NCBI RefSeq assembly: GCF_000479005.1
Contig: NZ_AWXC01000021.1
Span: forward strand, 19,938 to 83,937
Length of the DNA: 64,000 nucleotides
Direction: 5' to 3'
From: Prevotella sp. BV3P1
GTDB taxonomy: Bacteria; Bacteroidota; Bacteroidia; Bacteroidales; Bacteroidaceae
A program made the position numbers and the translations under genes. Shown here piece by piece: positions 1 to 7,086 of this stretch (positions within the stretch are counted from its first letter, which is position 1; the number at the start of each line of letters is the position of its first letter). The notes below the pieces were generated by a model. The model was not told the origin of the DNA. It saw only the letters and a program-made list of their open reading frames with translations, and did not search any database.

Positions 1-134
1 AGCCCAACACGCTCCAAAGAGCATTGTTTAATACCTATATCGTCTGCAGTTAGGGTGCTATATATAGCAGGTATAGATCCAAAATAATAATTCTTTCGTC
101 CCTGGATCAGATGAACATGTATTACCTTTGTCAT
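1..134 (-). CDS. Small conserved hypothetical protein, 3' end outside window
   Basis: An ATG at 134 opens a frame running leftward off the window with no stop in 44 codons. It begins MTKVIHVHLIQGRKNYYFGS. Small proteins with this start are, from memory, common in Bacteroidales mobile elements, but I know no function. It points away from the plus-strand operon that starts at 513 and is the only leading-region gene besides the restriction cassette on this strand. Being partial, its length and C-terminus are unknown. Confidence 0.6.
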   Translation of the reverse strand, partial: MTKVIHVHLIQGRKNYYFGSIPAIYSTLTADDIGIKQCSLERVG

Positions 135-512
135 ACTTTTATATGTTGTTATTACCCTAAAATTACAAAATAGTTATTATATACGATATTTCAATTATAT
201 TTTATTTTGTATTTTATAAGCCGTTGGCATAGTTTTCAACTATTCAACAGTCGATCATCAGCTTTCATTTTTCTATGCAAAGTTAGCAAGGCGACCAGAA
301 CGCAAATCATCGCTACGCTATTTGAGGATATTGTTACGGCAGCCTTCCGCAAATCAAAGATTTGGGTTTTCCATAACAATATCCTCAAATTCCTTTGCTT
401 ATCTGTTCTTTGCCTTGCTTGCCTTCTTGCTCGAAAATTAAAATCCTGACGCTCTCCTGCTGTTAAAAGCAGAGAACTAAAGGGAAAAGTATCACATTAA
501 AACTAATTCGAT
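135..512 (+). promoter_or_regulatory. Leader copy L1 with giant hairpin (277-432)
   Basis: This gene-free stretch contains an imperfect palindrome from 277 to 432. The inner arms (TTTGAGGATATTGTTA and its complement) close on a short loop near 345-352, and the outer arms pair GCAAGG with CCTTGC. The minus strand of the left arm reads TAACTTTGC, a perfect Bacteroidota -7 box. Next come a small stem (CTGC...GCAG near 458-472) and the shared tract AACTAAAGGG at 475-484, then the start codon of the 513 gene. An 80-codon open frame over the hairpin is a by-product of the palindrome. It is one of five related leaders in the window (others end near 2930, 4745, 10600 and 62799). Confidence 0.75.
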
Positions 513-860
513 ATGGAAAGTATAAAGCAAAACACAGAAGTAAAAGCATGGAAGTTTGTTAAGTGGGATGTTGAACCATTGAGCAAATTACGCACAAGCA
601 AGGTTTATATGTTGCGTGAAAAACTTAATAGAAGACAGAAGATGAGCCGTGAAGAGAAGAACTGGCTCGCAGAGAAAGTGAATACCAATACCTATTTTCG
701 TACAGCAGTGCCGTTGATGGGATATTGTTTTGACTTCCTCGATGTACTGAAAAAATATGTGGTCAATCAGTACGGACACTGGAGCGAGTATTATGCACCC
801 GACAAGACAAGTCTTCGGGCTTACTTGTGCGACAGAGTGGACCAAATAGTGGAAATATAA
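513..860 (+). CDS. Hypothetical protein, first gene of leading operon 1
   Basis: A 115-residue basic-to-neutral soluble protein with no signal peptide or membrane segment. It has a charged middle (LREKLNRRQKMSREEKNWLAEK, residues about 35-56) likely to be helical, and an aromatic C-terminal half. I do not recognise the family. It is the first gene after hairpin leader L1 and is followed after 12 nt by the 873 gene, so they are probably co-transcribed. By position it is a candidate early-entry (anti-defence or establishment) gene, which is inference from context only. Confidence 0.7.
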   Translation: MESIKQNTEVKAWKFVKWDVEPLSKLRTSKVYMLREKLNRRQKMSREEKNWLAEKVNTNTYFRTAVPLMGYCFDFLDVLKKYVVNQYGHWSEYYAPDKTSLRAYLCDRVDQIVEI

Positions 861-872
861 TCTTCAATCATT

Positions 873-1202
873 ATGGCTATAAATATGACAAACCAAGAAA
901 TGGTACTCACATCGTTAGGATTCTTCAAGAACGATTACAAACTTGATAACTTCCGTTCCAACTTTGGCTATGATTGGACGGATGAGGACTTGAACGAGGC
1001 TATCGAGGTAGCAGGTTACGACCTTACCAGTGTACGAAATTGTTTGATGGAAATACTTTGGCTCAAAGTGGTGGACGAGTTTGAGAACAAAGGTTGCGAG
1101 CGTGAAATGTTTGATTGTTGGGTCAACGGCTCGCTCGACACTCATTTCTATTTTAAGCAGACCGAGGTGAACTGCATCGACGAGATAGAAAAAATTGCAT
1201 AA
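873..1202 (+). CDS. Hypothetical acidic protein of leading operon 1
   Basis: A 109-residue acidic protein beginning MAINMTNQEMVLTSLGF, with many Asp/Glu and no hydrophobic segment. No motif recognised. It lies 12 nt downstream of the 513 gene on the same strand and 55 nt before the start chosen for the next gene. Acidic, DNA-sized small proteins in leading regions of conjugative elements are sometimes DNA mimics, but nothing here proves that. Confidence 0.7.
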   Translation: MAINMTNQEMVLTSLGFFKNDYKLDNFRSNFGYDWTDEDLNEAIEVAGYDLTSVRNCLMEILWLKVVDEFENKGCEREMFDCWVNGSLDTHFYFKQTEVNCIDEIEKIA

Positions 1203-1219
1203 CGCTAACATAAAGGTAA

Positions 1220-1242
1220 TGCCACGACCAACCATCGGGACA
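1220..1242 (+). promoter_or_regulatory. Start-codon-proximal AACCA-loop hairpin, copy 1 (degenerate)
   Basis: Imperfect 8-bp stem (TGCCACGA / TCGGGACA) closing a 7-nt loop CCAACCA, preceded by GGTAA. It ends exactly 15 nt before the ATG at 1258. Five better copies sit at the same distance from other start codons in this region. Confidence 0.6.
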
Positions 1243-1257
1243 CAAATCTTCAAAGAT

Positions 1258-1407
1258 ATGATAATGGATAAAGGACTATCAACAACACAGAAGATACTCA
1301 GTCAGCTTACCATCGCAGTTAAAAGGTCAGAGCAAGAGTATTATACCGACAAGGAACTAAAACAATTTTCCCAGAATAATAATAAACTTCAAAATACAAG
1401 GTTATGA
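1258..1407 (+). CDS. Small hypothetical protein (49 aa)
   Basis: The frame is open from 1195, but the start at 1258 (MIMDKGLSTTQKILSQ) is chosen because it lies 15 nt after the recurring AACCA-loop hairpin, the spacing seen at five other starts. The product is short, hydrophilic and without recognisable motif. Its TGA stop (1405-1407) overlaps the ATG of the next small gene as ATGA, implying translational coupling. Confidence 0.55.
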   Translation: MIMDKGLSTTQKILSQLTIAVKRSEQEYYTDKELKQFSQNNNKLQNTRL

Positions 1408-1554
1408 AAAAAAAATGAAGCCGAACAAAAATTGTTAGAAATATACAATAGCTACGAGTGCAGAAAAATCAAATTGGCGACCATGCTAAAAAAAATGTAC
1501 AGGGAAGGTGACAATTTTATCTGCATTCATGAATTTGAAATTGTTGAATGCTAA
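1404..1554 (+). pseudogene. Small gene interrupted at an A9 run (frameshift or slippage)
   Basis: An ATG at 1404 overlaps the stop of the preceding gene. In the annotated bases it reads only MKKK then TGA. With one A fewer in the run of nine A (1407-1415) the frame becomes MKKNEAEQKLLEIYNSYECR and continues to a TAA at 1552 (about 49 residues), ending just before the next hairpin. The intact downstream frame and the coupling suggest a real gene that is either broken by one base, mis-sequenced, or expressed by slippage on the A run. Confidence 0.5.
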
Positions 1555-1561
1555 AGGAAAT

Positions 1562-1582
1562 GGAGGGACTAACCACCCCTCC
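1562..1582 (+). promoter_or_regulatory. AACCA-loop hairpin, copy 2
   Basis: Stem GGAGGG(A)/(C)CCCTCC around the loop CTAACCA. It ends 16 nt before the ATG at 1599. Family described in the findings. Confidence 0.7.
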
Positions 1583-1598
1583 ACAAAAATATTTTAAT

Positions 1599-2141
1599 AT
1601 GAAATCAATCAATGAAATTGCAAGCGAGAATGGTTTACATGTAATCAACACGACTACTGGTTTGAACGGTTATCCACAGTTTTTGAAAAAGGCTATTATT
1701 GGATTTGAAAATTTTGAGCAAGCAGAGAATCTTGCCGAAGAATATCATCTTGACATCGAGATATTCACAAAGCGTGACGGTTGGCAGCTTTGGAACAGAG
1801 ACAACAATCATGCATACGATGCGTTTGATCGTTCTGCAAGCGACTATGGCGAGAACTATCAACAGTTTGAATCGAATATGAGCCAGGATGATTTTTTGCA
1901 GCAAATAGGTGCTGCGGACTTTATTCATGGGCTGGCACATGAAGAAGATGGTCTTGATAGAATCGAAGACTATATCAAAGGTATAAGAGAGCTATATGAT
2001 GAGATAGTAATAGCCGATGACGATGAAATCGTTATTGCAGAGGGTGATGTGTATGTTGAGACTATCAAAGAACAAACAATGCAATATAGTTACGACACGA
2101 AACACTATGTGATAGGACTTATTGACAATAACGAAGATTAA
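1599..2141 (+). CDS. Acidic hypothetical protein, last gene of leading operon 1
   Basis: A 180-residue protein starting MKSINEIASENGLHVINTTTG. An upstream in-frame ATG at 1548 is rejected because it would translate through the hairpin at 1562-1582. The C-terminal half is very acidic (DEIVIADDDEIVIAEGD near residues 139-155). No family recognised and no signal peptide. It is followed by a strong terminator at 2148. Acidic composition and leading-region position make it a candidate anti-defence protein; that is inference. Confidence 0.7.
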   Translation: MKSINEIASENGLHVINTTTGLNGYPQFLKKAIIGFENFEQAENLAEEYHLDIEIFTKRDGWQLWNRDNNHAYDAFDRSASDYGENYQQFESNMSQDDFLQQIGAADFIHGLAHEEDGLDRIEDYIKGIRELYDEIVIADDDEIVIAEGDVYVETIKEQTMQYSYDTKHYVIGLIDNNED

Positions 2142-2147
2142 AGGAAC

Positions 2148-2179
2148 ATCGACACCCGCCTACTCGACGGGTGTCGATT
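2148..2179 (+). terminator. Rho-independent-type terminator of leading operon 1
   Basis: Perfect stem ATCGACACCCG / CGGGTGTCGAT with a short loop, a few bases after the stop of the 1599 gene, followed by a T/A-rich tract. It marks the end of the first operon. Confidence 0.7.
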
Positions 2180-3013
2180 TGAAAAACAGTTGCAGTGTAA
2201 GCATGTCTTTTCGCATTCCGAAAACATAAATTGACTTTCCATATACAACATTTGCCGTGTGCTGCTCTCTTAGTTCGCAGCACACTCCATTCCTACTACC
2301 TATCATCCACGCTGTTTTCTGAAATTGCAAGTTATTACTAAAGCTATCGTTTCTTTTACCCATAGCAAAAAAACGCTAACGCAAGTTTTTGTTACAACTT
2401 CTTTCCCTTTCGGCTTGCTCCTCATGCCTGCTCCGCCAGAGTTCCATCACGCTGCAGTCATCTTCGCCTTTGTCCTGTTCCTCTTTCGATCCACTGCGAC
2501 AGCGGCGAAGATGGCAGACTGCTTAATGGAACACAGGCTACGCAAAGACCCTTAAAACGGTCGTAGCCGTTTTCATCCCATGAAAGACACTGCTTCTGAC
2601 CTTGCAGGATCGCCAACAGAGTCTTTCAAGGGACTTTGGGAGAGCGGTAGTGTCAGCATCTTATTTGGTTGCCTTGCCAGGCTATCTTAGCTTCTTTCCC
2701 TTAAATCGTTATTTCCATAACCCTATGTGGGTCGTTTACACTCCTGCAATCACTGCAGGAATTTAATTTTACTTAGCAAAGGTAGCAAGTCCGGCAGAAC
2801 GCCGAAGTACCGCTGCGCTATTTTGCTATATTGTTATGGCATCCTTCCACAAATCAAAGATTTGGGTTTTCCATAACAATATCGCAAAATTACCTGGCTT
2901 ATCTGCCTTATGGACTTGCTTACCATTTGCACATAAAATTTGAAATCCCGTCAGCGATGCTGTAAAAGCAGCTAAACTAAAGGGAAATGTATCATTAAAA
3001 TAATATTCAAGAT
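2180..3013 (+). promoter_or_regulatory. Leader copy L2: repeated non-coding module with giant hairpin (2776-2930)
   Basis: No convincing gene. From about 2370 this matches 4180-4815 and 62230-62868 in order and spacing. Shared blocks include the pairs AAAACGG...CCGTTTT and GAAAGAC...GTCTTTC and the phrase GATCGCCAACAGAG. It ends in an imperfect palindrome 2776-2930: outer arms GCAAGTCC / GGACTTGC, inner arms built on CATAACAATAT. The minus strand of the left arm reads TACCTTTGC (perfect -7 box), whereas the right arm has no correctly spaced box on the plus strand. AAACTAAAGGGAAATG near 2974 precedes the next gene. Confidence 0.75.
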
Positions 3014-3736
3014 ATGGAAAAACTATTTGAAACATTGGTTGGGAAACTTCGTATGGGTATCGTTTCCTTTGTGTATCGTAAGAAAGACGGCACAGAACGT
3101 CATGCGTGTGGCACTTTATACGGCATCGGACATACTATCAAAGGCACAACTACCCATCATCAGTGCAGCTATACACTTGCCTACTATGATGTAGATTGCA
3201 AAGGTTGGAGGTCATTTATAATTGAGAACCTTGTCGAGGTGGGCGAACTTCGTCAAAGTACCATTGACGAGCATCACGACATTTGCCTTGCATTGGTAGT
3301 CAAACTCAAAGAGAAGATGAAGAAAGAGGGCAAGACAGCTTTTGCCTACCGCAAGGCAGACGGAACCATCAGATATGCACATGGCATCCTTTCAGACAAC
3401 ATTGATGTATCTGGCAGATACTTTGTCTATTTCGACACCGACAAGGGCGAAGAACGCAAGTTTCGTATTGATGCTTTCATCGGTATTGGAGAACCTGCCG
3501 AGTTGGAAAGTAGCAACCACGCATCTTTCACAAATGCTGAGCCAAGCAATGAAGTTGGTAGTGGTAAGGCATACAACGATTTCAGCAGTTTAGACATCAA
3601 GTCTATCCTTGTCAAGCGAGGTGTAGCTATCGAGGACACAGAAAAGTTTACGGTCATAGACCTTTTGCCCGAACTCAACAAAGAGCAACTAAAAGACCTC
3701 ATTTGCAAGGCAGCTGAAAGGCTTGCAACCCTCTAA
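3014..3736 (+). CDS. Tandem WYL_2/SH3 beta-barrel fold-containing protein
   Basis: A 240-residue soluble protein with two related repeats: residues about 15-80 (FVYRKKDGTERHACGTL...) and about 108-165 (FAYRKADGTIRYAHGIL...). Each is a beta-rich unit of the WYL_2-like/SH3 barrel type common in Bacteroidales conjugative elements. A Ser/Asn linker leads to a C-terminal helical tail of about 50 residues. Such barrels may bind nucleic acid or peptide; no catalytic residues are visible. It is the first gene after hairpin leader L2, followed by a 78-aa gene in the same operon. Confidence 0.7.
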   Translation: MEKLFETLVGKLRMGIVSFVYRKKDGTERHACGTLYGIGHTIKGTTTHHQCSYTLAYYDVDCKGWRSFIIENLVEVGELRQSTIDEHHDICLALVVKLKEKMKKEGKTAFAYRKADGTIRYAHGILSDNIDVSGRYFVYFDTDKGEERKFRIDAFIGIGEPAELESSNHASFTNAEPSNEVGSGKAYNDFSSLDIKSILVKRGVAIEDTEKFTVIDLLPELNKEQLKDLICKAAERLATL

Positions 3737-3748
3737 ATCTAAGGTAAT

Positions 3749-3769
3749 GCCCTGACCAACCATCAGGGC
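3749..3769 (+). promoter_or_regulatory. AACCA-loop hairpin, copy 3 (covarying stem)
   Basis: Perfect 7-bp stem GCCCTGA / TCAGGGC around the loop CCAACCA, preceded by GGTAA and ending 16 nt before the ATG at 3786. The stem differs completely in sequence from the GGAGGGG/CCCCTCC copies while loop and spacing are kept. Confidence 0.75.
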
Positions 3770-3785
3770 GCAAATTTCTTCTTAT

Positions 3786-4022
3786 ATGTTACGTTATCCA
3801 AGAGTAGAAATTATCAAGCGCAAGACATACGTCCCCATCTATCAAGAGCATTACGAGGTACAAACTATGCGCCCTAATCGCCCAATGAAAAGTAAGTTTG
3901 GTATGGATAAAAGTCAAGCAATGGCATATTCAAGGCGAGAGGTCGCCAAGTTGAAAGAAGAAGGCTACACAAAAGCAGTGTACAACTCAATGATGGTAGA
4001 TTTGAATACTTTTCGTCCATAA
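3786..4022 (+). CDS. Small basic hypothetical protein (78 aa)
   Basis: Basic protein beginning MLRYPRVEIIKRKTYVPIYQ, no signal peptide or membrane segment, family not recognised. Start supported by the hairpin 16 nt upstream. It is the second and last gene of the operon headed by leader L2; a terminator follows at 4035. Confidence 0.65.
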   Translation: MLRYPRVEIIKRKTYVPIYQEHYEVQTMRPNRPMKSKFGMDKSQAMAYSRREVAKLKEEGYTKAVYNSMMVDLNTFRP

Positions 4023-4034
4023 TCCACTTGCATG

Positions 4035-4064
4035 ATGTCCCTACTTTGTCGTAGGGGCATTTTG
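4035..4064 (+). terminator. Terminator of leading operon 2
   Basis: Stem ATGTCCCTAC / GTAGGGGCAT with a 6-nt loop and a following TTTT, starting 13 nt after the stop of the 3786 gene. Confidence 0.7.
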
Positions 4065-4827
4065 TGCGCCAGGTGCTGCTCCCACAGTTCGCAGCATACT
4101 TTTTCTATGCCCTATTCATTAAGACTTAGCCCTGGTTAGCAAAAGCCATTACTTTGCGTAATAGCTATTACCGCCCCCTTCAAAACACGCTGCTGCAAGT
4201 TTTGGTCTATACATTTTCCCTTATGTTGTATTACCTCATTTCTCAGCTGCTCCGCCAGTGTACCATCATTCTGCACCCATCTACGCCTCAGTCCTGTTTC
4301 GCATCCGCTTCACTTCGACAACGGCTAAGAGGGAGGCAGGTTGATAGAACACAGGCTACGCAGAAACCCTAAAACGGTCTATGCCGTTTTTATCCCATGT
4401 AAGACACTGTTTCTGACCTTTCAGGATCGCCAACAGAGTCTTTCAAGGGACTTCGGGAGAGAGGTTAGGACATCTTCCAATATTGGTGCCTTGCCAGGCA
4501 ATAGCTACTAAATTACACCTGGTGTCATAATCATAGCCCTATATGTATCGTTTACACTTCTGCAATCACTGCCTGGATTTAATTTTACTTAGCAAAGGTA
4601 GCAAGTCCGTCAGAACACCGAAGTACCGCTGCGCTATTTTGTGATATTCTTATGGCAGCCTTCCACAAATCAGAGATTTGGGATTTCCATAACAATATCG
4701 CAAAATTACCTGGCTTATCTGCCTTATGGACTTGCTTACCATTTGCACATAAAATTTGAAATCCCGTCAGCGATGCTGCAATAGCAGCTAAACTAAAGGG
4801 AAATGTATCACTTAAAACATTACGACT
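4065..4827 (+). promoter_or_regulatory. Leader copy L3: repeated module with giant hairpin (4592-4745)
   Basis: Near-copy of leader L2; from about 4370 the two stay aligned to the start codon with scattered substitutions. The terminal palindrome 4592-4745 keeps outer arms GCAAGTCC / GGACTTGC and carries TACCTTTGC on the minus strand of its left arm. The shared tract AAACTAAAGGGAAATG precedes the gene at 4828. The open frames inside are not gene-like and differ between copies. Confidence 0.75.
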
Positions 4828-5307
4828 ATGCACGCATGGATTTATCAGATTTCAGACACTCCAATTAAGGAGACTATCAACGAGGACACACTATATCAGG
4901 GTGACGGCACAGACTACGACTATTGTGCAGAAATTTCGGAAGAAGGTCGCAAGAGTGCTATCGAAACACTGAAAGGCTACATTCTACCTTTTGGTATGTT
5001 TCGACAGATAGATGAGACAACCTTTGAGTATCAAGGTGGTATCGATGAGTGGAAGGAGCAGTGGGTAGAGCGTATTCAAGACCTTGCATCGGAGTTGAAT
5101 GTCGAGAATATTTTGAAATTTGTTGGGCATTCCTACAAGCTCGAAAGGGAGCTAAAGAACCCACTCGACACCGCATCACAGTTCTATCTGAGCGCAGAGA
5201 CCGACCAGACCTATGCCGAAGAGTCGGTGGAGCTGATGCGCTGGATTGAAAATTTGGAGGTAGGCAGCAAGATTTATGTTGGCGGTATCATAGATTTTCA
5301 CTTCTAA
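4828..5307 (+). CDS. Acidic leading-region protein, conserved hypothetical
   Basis: A 159-residue acidic protein (MHAWIYQISDTPIKETINED...) ending in GSKIYVGGIIDFHF. It is soluble with no signal peptide. Close relatives are, from memory, frequent in Bacteroides/Prevotella mobile elements without known function. It lacks the features expected of ArdA, so I do not call it an antirestriction protein by homology. It is the first gene after leader L3, the position where early-entry genes would be expected; the acidic composition would suit a DNA mimic (inference). Confidence 0.7.
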   Translation: MHAWIYQISDTPIKETINEDTLYQGDGTDYDYCAEISEEGRKSAIETLKGYILPFGMFRQIDETTFEYQGGIDEWKEQWVERIQDLASELNVENILKFVGHSYKLERELKNPLDTASQFYLSAETDQTYAEESVELMRWIENLEVGSKIYVGGIIDFHF

Positions 5308-5314
5308 CATTTCG

Positions 5315-5553
5315 ATGATGGAAACAAAGGTTATTTACTTGTTTACCGAACAGACGAATGGCACTCCCTCGCATCGAGGGAGCTTGTCTATATCGGTGAG
5401 GATATGGAGGACATTATCGCACAACTGATAGCGCATCGGGGGATGACCGAGGACGATGCCAAGGCGATAAGGTGCATCTTGCAGACACAATGTAACAACC
5501 GAGGATATGAGTGGGAGTTTGAGGCGCAGCGTCTCAATGCTTTTACAGACTAA
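5315..5553 (+). pseudogene. Small acidic gene with a one-base frameshift near its start
   Basis: ATG codons at 5315 and 5318 enter a frame that stops after about 36 further codons. The protein-like frame is one base away and reads GYLLVYRTDEWHSLASRELV, then an acidic helical part ending RLNAFTD before TAA at 5551. Adding one A in the GGAAACAAAGG tract would give an intact protein of about 79 residues starting MMENKGYLL. It lies 7 nt after the 4828 gene. It may be a true mutation, a sequencing error, or recoding. Confidence 0.5.
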
Positions 5554-5602
5554 GGGAAAGCGTGATAATAGACATATCATAACAATCAAAACTTTTAGAA
5601 TT

Positions 5603-6178
5603 ATGGCAAATTGGGCAAGTACAAGCTACGTTATCGAGGGTAGCAAGGCAGAGGTAAGCAAGGTTTATCAAGTCATCGACGACTTTATGAGCGGTCGCAA
5701 ACAGCCAGTGGCAGAAACGGCAAGCGACGGTTGGGAAGGTAACATCGTAAAGATGTTGGGAGCTACCGACGAGCAGATGAAGAAATATCTTCGTGGTTTC
5801 ATCCAGTATTATGAATATGATGGGGATGTACTTCGCATCGACGCAGAAGAGGCATGGGGTGCAACGGATTTCTACGAGGTTTTGGGAGAGCTTATGCCTA
5901 ACCTGACTATCTATTTCAGTGTGGAGGAGCCGGGATGTGAGATATACACCACCAACGATGCCGAGGGTAAGTATTTTGCTGATAGGTTCTATGTGGAATC
6001 TGCGGTCAATAACAATTATGCTCACGAGTACTTCACAGAGAAAAAAGATGCTATGAGCTATGTAGCAGAACTGTTGGGTAGAGAGAACGTGAGCAAGGAA
6101 GAACTTGATAAGTGGAATGAAGAACAGGAAGACTACGATGCTTACATCTACGTTCACGAGTATAAGGTAGTTGCATAA
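5603..6178 (+). CDS. DUF1281/YubB-like ferredoxin-fold protein
   Basis: A 191-residue protein. The start at 5603 (MANWASTSYVIEGSKAEVSK) is chosen over the upstream in-frame start at 5507 because the truncated paralogue at 62879 begins with the same MANWA-TSY-IEGSK and has its own leader just before it. The N-terminal 60 residues resemble the DUF1281/YubB-like ferredoxin-fold domain of plasmid leading regions (family attribution from memory). The C-terminus is acidic with many Tyr. No catalytic residues seen. It follows the frameshifted 5315 gene in the operon headed by leader L3. Confidence 0.65.
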   Translation: MANWASTSYVIEGSKAEVSKVYQVIDDFMSGRKQPVAETASDGWEGNIVKMLGATDEQMKKYLRGFIQYYEYDGDVLRIDAEEAWGATDFYEVLGELMPNLTIYFSVEEPGCEIYTTNDAEGKYFADRFYVESAVNNNYAHEYFTEKKDAMSYVAELLGRENVSKEELDKWNEEQEDYDAYIYVHEYKVVA

Positions 6179-6188
6179 CAAAGGTAAT

Positions 6189-6211
6189 GGAGGGGGATAA
6201 CCACCCCCTCC
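6189..6211 (+). promoter_or_regulatory. AACCA-loop hairpin, copy 4
   Basis: Perfect 8-bp stem GGAGGGGG / CCCCCTCC around the loop ATAACCA, preceded by GGTAAT and ending 15 nt before the ATG at 6227. Confidence 0.75.
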
Positions 6212-6226
6212 ACAATAGATAAAATC

Positions 6227-6403
6227 ATGAATATACCAATATCAATACAGGTTGTAACAGTTGTATCATCAGAGACAGGTGTTAATTATCAACAGGTTTA
6301 TATTAATAATGAGGATGCTGCACAAGCAGACTTTGATAGACAAAAAGTCATACATAAGGATCTCTTGTTGGAAGGGTGGTCTGTATCGCTTAGACGCTAT
6401 TAA
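6227..6403 (+). CDS. Small hypothetical protein (58 aa)
   Basis: An intact frame MNIPISIQVVTVVSSETGVN... ending VSLRRY and TAA at 6401. It looks like a small beta-alpha protein with an NNEDAAQADFDRQK helix. No family recognised. The start is supported by the AACCA-loop hairpin 15 nt upstream, and the same hairpin type recurs 20 nt after its stop, ahead of the next gene. Confidence 0.6.
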   Translation: MNIPISIQVVTVVSSETGVNYQQVYINNEDAAQADFDRQKVIHKDLLLEGWSVSLRRY

Positions 6404-6423
6404 AGTAATTCTATATAGGTAAC

Positions 6424-6444
6424 GGAGGGGCTAACCACCCCTCC
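6424..6444 (+). promoter_or_regulatory. AACCA-loop hairpin, copy 5
   Basis: Perfect 7-bp stem GGAGGGG / CCCCTCC with loop CTAACCA, preceded by GGTAAC, ending 15 nt before the ATG at 6460. Confidence 0.75.
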
Positions 6445-6459
6445 ACAAAAAAGACAAAA

Positions 6460-6777
6460 ATGAAACAGAAAGATATTTTACAACAGCCTACCAGCGGATT
6501 ACAGGAAGTAGTACGCTCACTCAATGAGAATATGCGAAACCGTCTCGATCAGGAATACCATTGGTTCGCCGATTACCCTTATGTCGAGGCAGCCATTGGT
6601 GGTATGGAAGGTCAAGTTGAAGCAAAAGTTATGGCAGTAAAGTACCCTATAACCGAGCATAGCGGTATTTTGATCATGCCCGACGAGGACAGAGAATATT
6701 ATGAAGTTGGTTGGACTGAACTCCAGCCCGACGACATAGCCATCATCCTTGAAGCCCTACCCGACGAGGACGATTAA
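6460..6777 (+). CDS. Acidic hypothetical protein (105 aa)
   Basis: A 105-residue acidic protein, MKQKDILQQPTSGLQEVVRS..., ending LEALPDEDD. No membrane segment or known motif. It is the last gene of the operon headed by leader L3; a stem-loop follows. Small, acidic and leading-region encoded, it is a candidate anti-defence protein by context only. Confidence 0.65.
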   Translation: MKQKDILQQPTSGLQEVVRSLNENMRNRLDQEYHWFADYPYVEAAIGGMEGQVEAKVMAVKYPITEHSGILIMPDEDREYYEVGWTELQPDDIAIILEALPDEDD

Positions 6778-6787
6778 AGAAGTACAG

Positions 6788-6815
6788 TAGCCAGTCATGG
6801 GAATTTGACTGGCTA
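6788..6815. terminator. Terminator between convergent genes
   Basis: Stem TAGCCAGTCA / TGACTGGCTA separates the plus-strand operon ending at 6777 from the minus-strand cassette ending at 6823. The T tract is weak, so it could act in both directions. Confidence 0.6.
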
Positions 6816-6822
6816 TATGTCT

Positions 6823-7083
6823 TTATTTAAATTCGGGTCTCTTTGGAGGAGTAAGCCTTGTTGTAAAATGTTTGTCTTCTGGTTCTGTTGGAAGTGCCAA
6901 GGGAAGAGTAAACTTAATCCTATTTATTGATGTGTTTATTATACCTTTTTCTCCTTTCCCACCTATATTCAGTACTGAAAATACTTCTATATTTGCACCT
7001 CCAGTTTTCGATTGGGAGTCCTGAATGTTGATAGCAACAGCAAAATCAACATTTGATACATAATGTGGAATTCTTTCTTTCAA
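6823..7083 (-). CDS. Possible trypco2-like domain protein, perhaps 5'-truncated
   Basis: An 86-codon frame with only a TTG start (7083), 3 nt after the stop of the endonuclease gene; the codon two before it in frame is a stop. The middle (VDFAVAINIQDSQSKTGGAN, then VFSVLNIGGKGEKG and INRIKFTLPL) has the alternating pattern of the trypco2 domain, which I recognise only loosely. The N-terminal helix usual for that family is missing, so this may be a remnant left when the restriction cassette inserted, or a short gene started at TTG. Confidence 0.4.
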   Translation of the reverse strand: MKERIPHYVSNVDFAVAINIQDSQSKTGGANIEVFSVLNIGGKGEKGIINTSINRIKFTLPLALPTEPEDKHFTTRLTPPKRPEFK

Positions 7084-7086
7084 TTC

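Noticed and set aside
207..449. 80-codon plus-strand open frame over the first leader
   Set aside because: It spans the giant palindrome, and the equivalent frames in the other leader copies are not conserved.
4828..5307. ArdA antirestriction protein
   Set aside because: Size and acidity are similar, but I do not see the ArdA sequence pattern; left as unknown.
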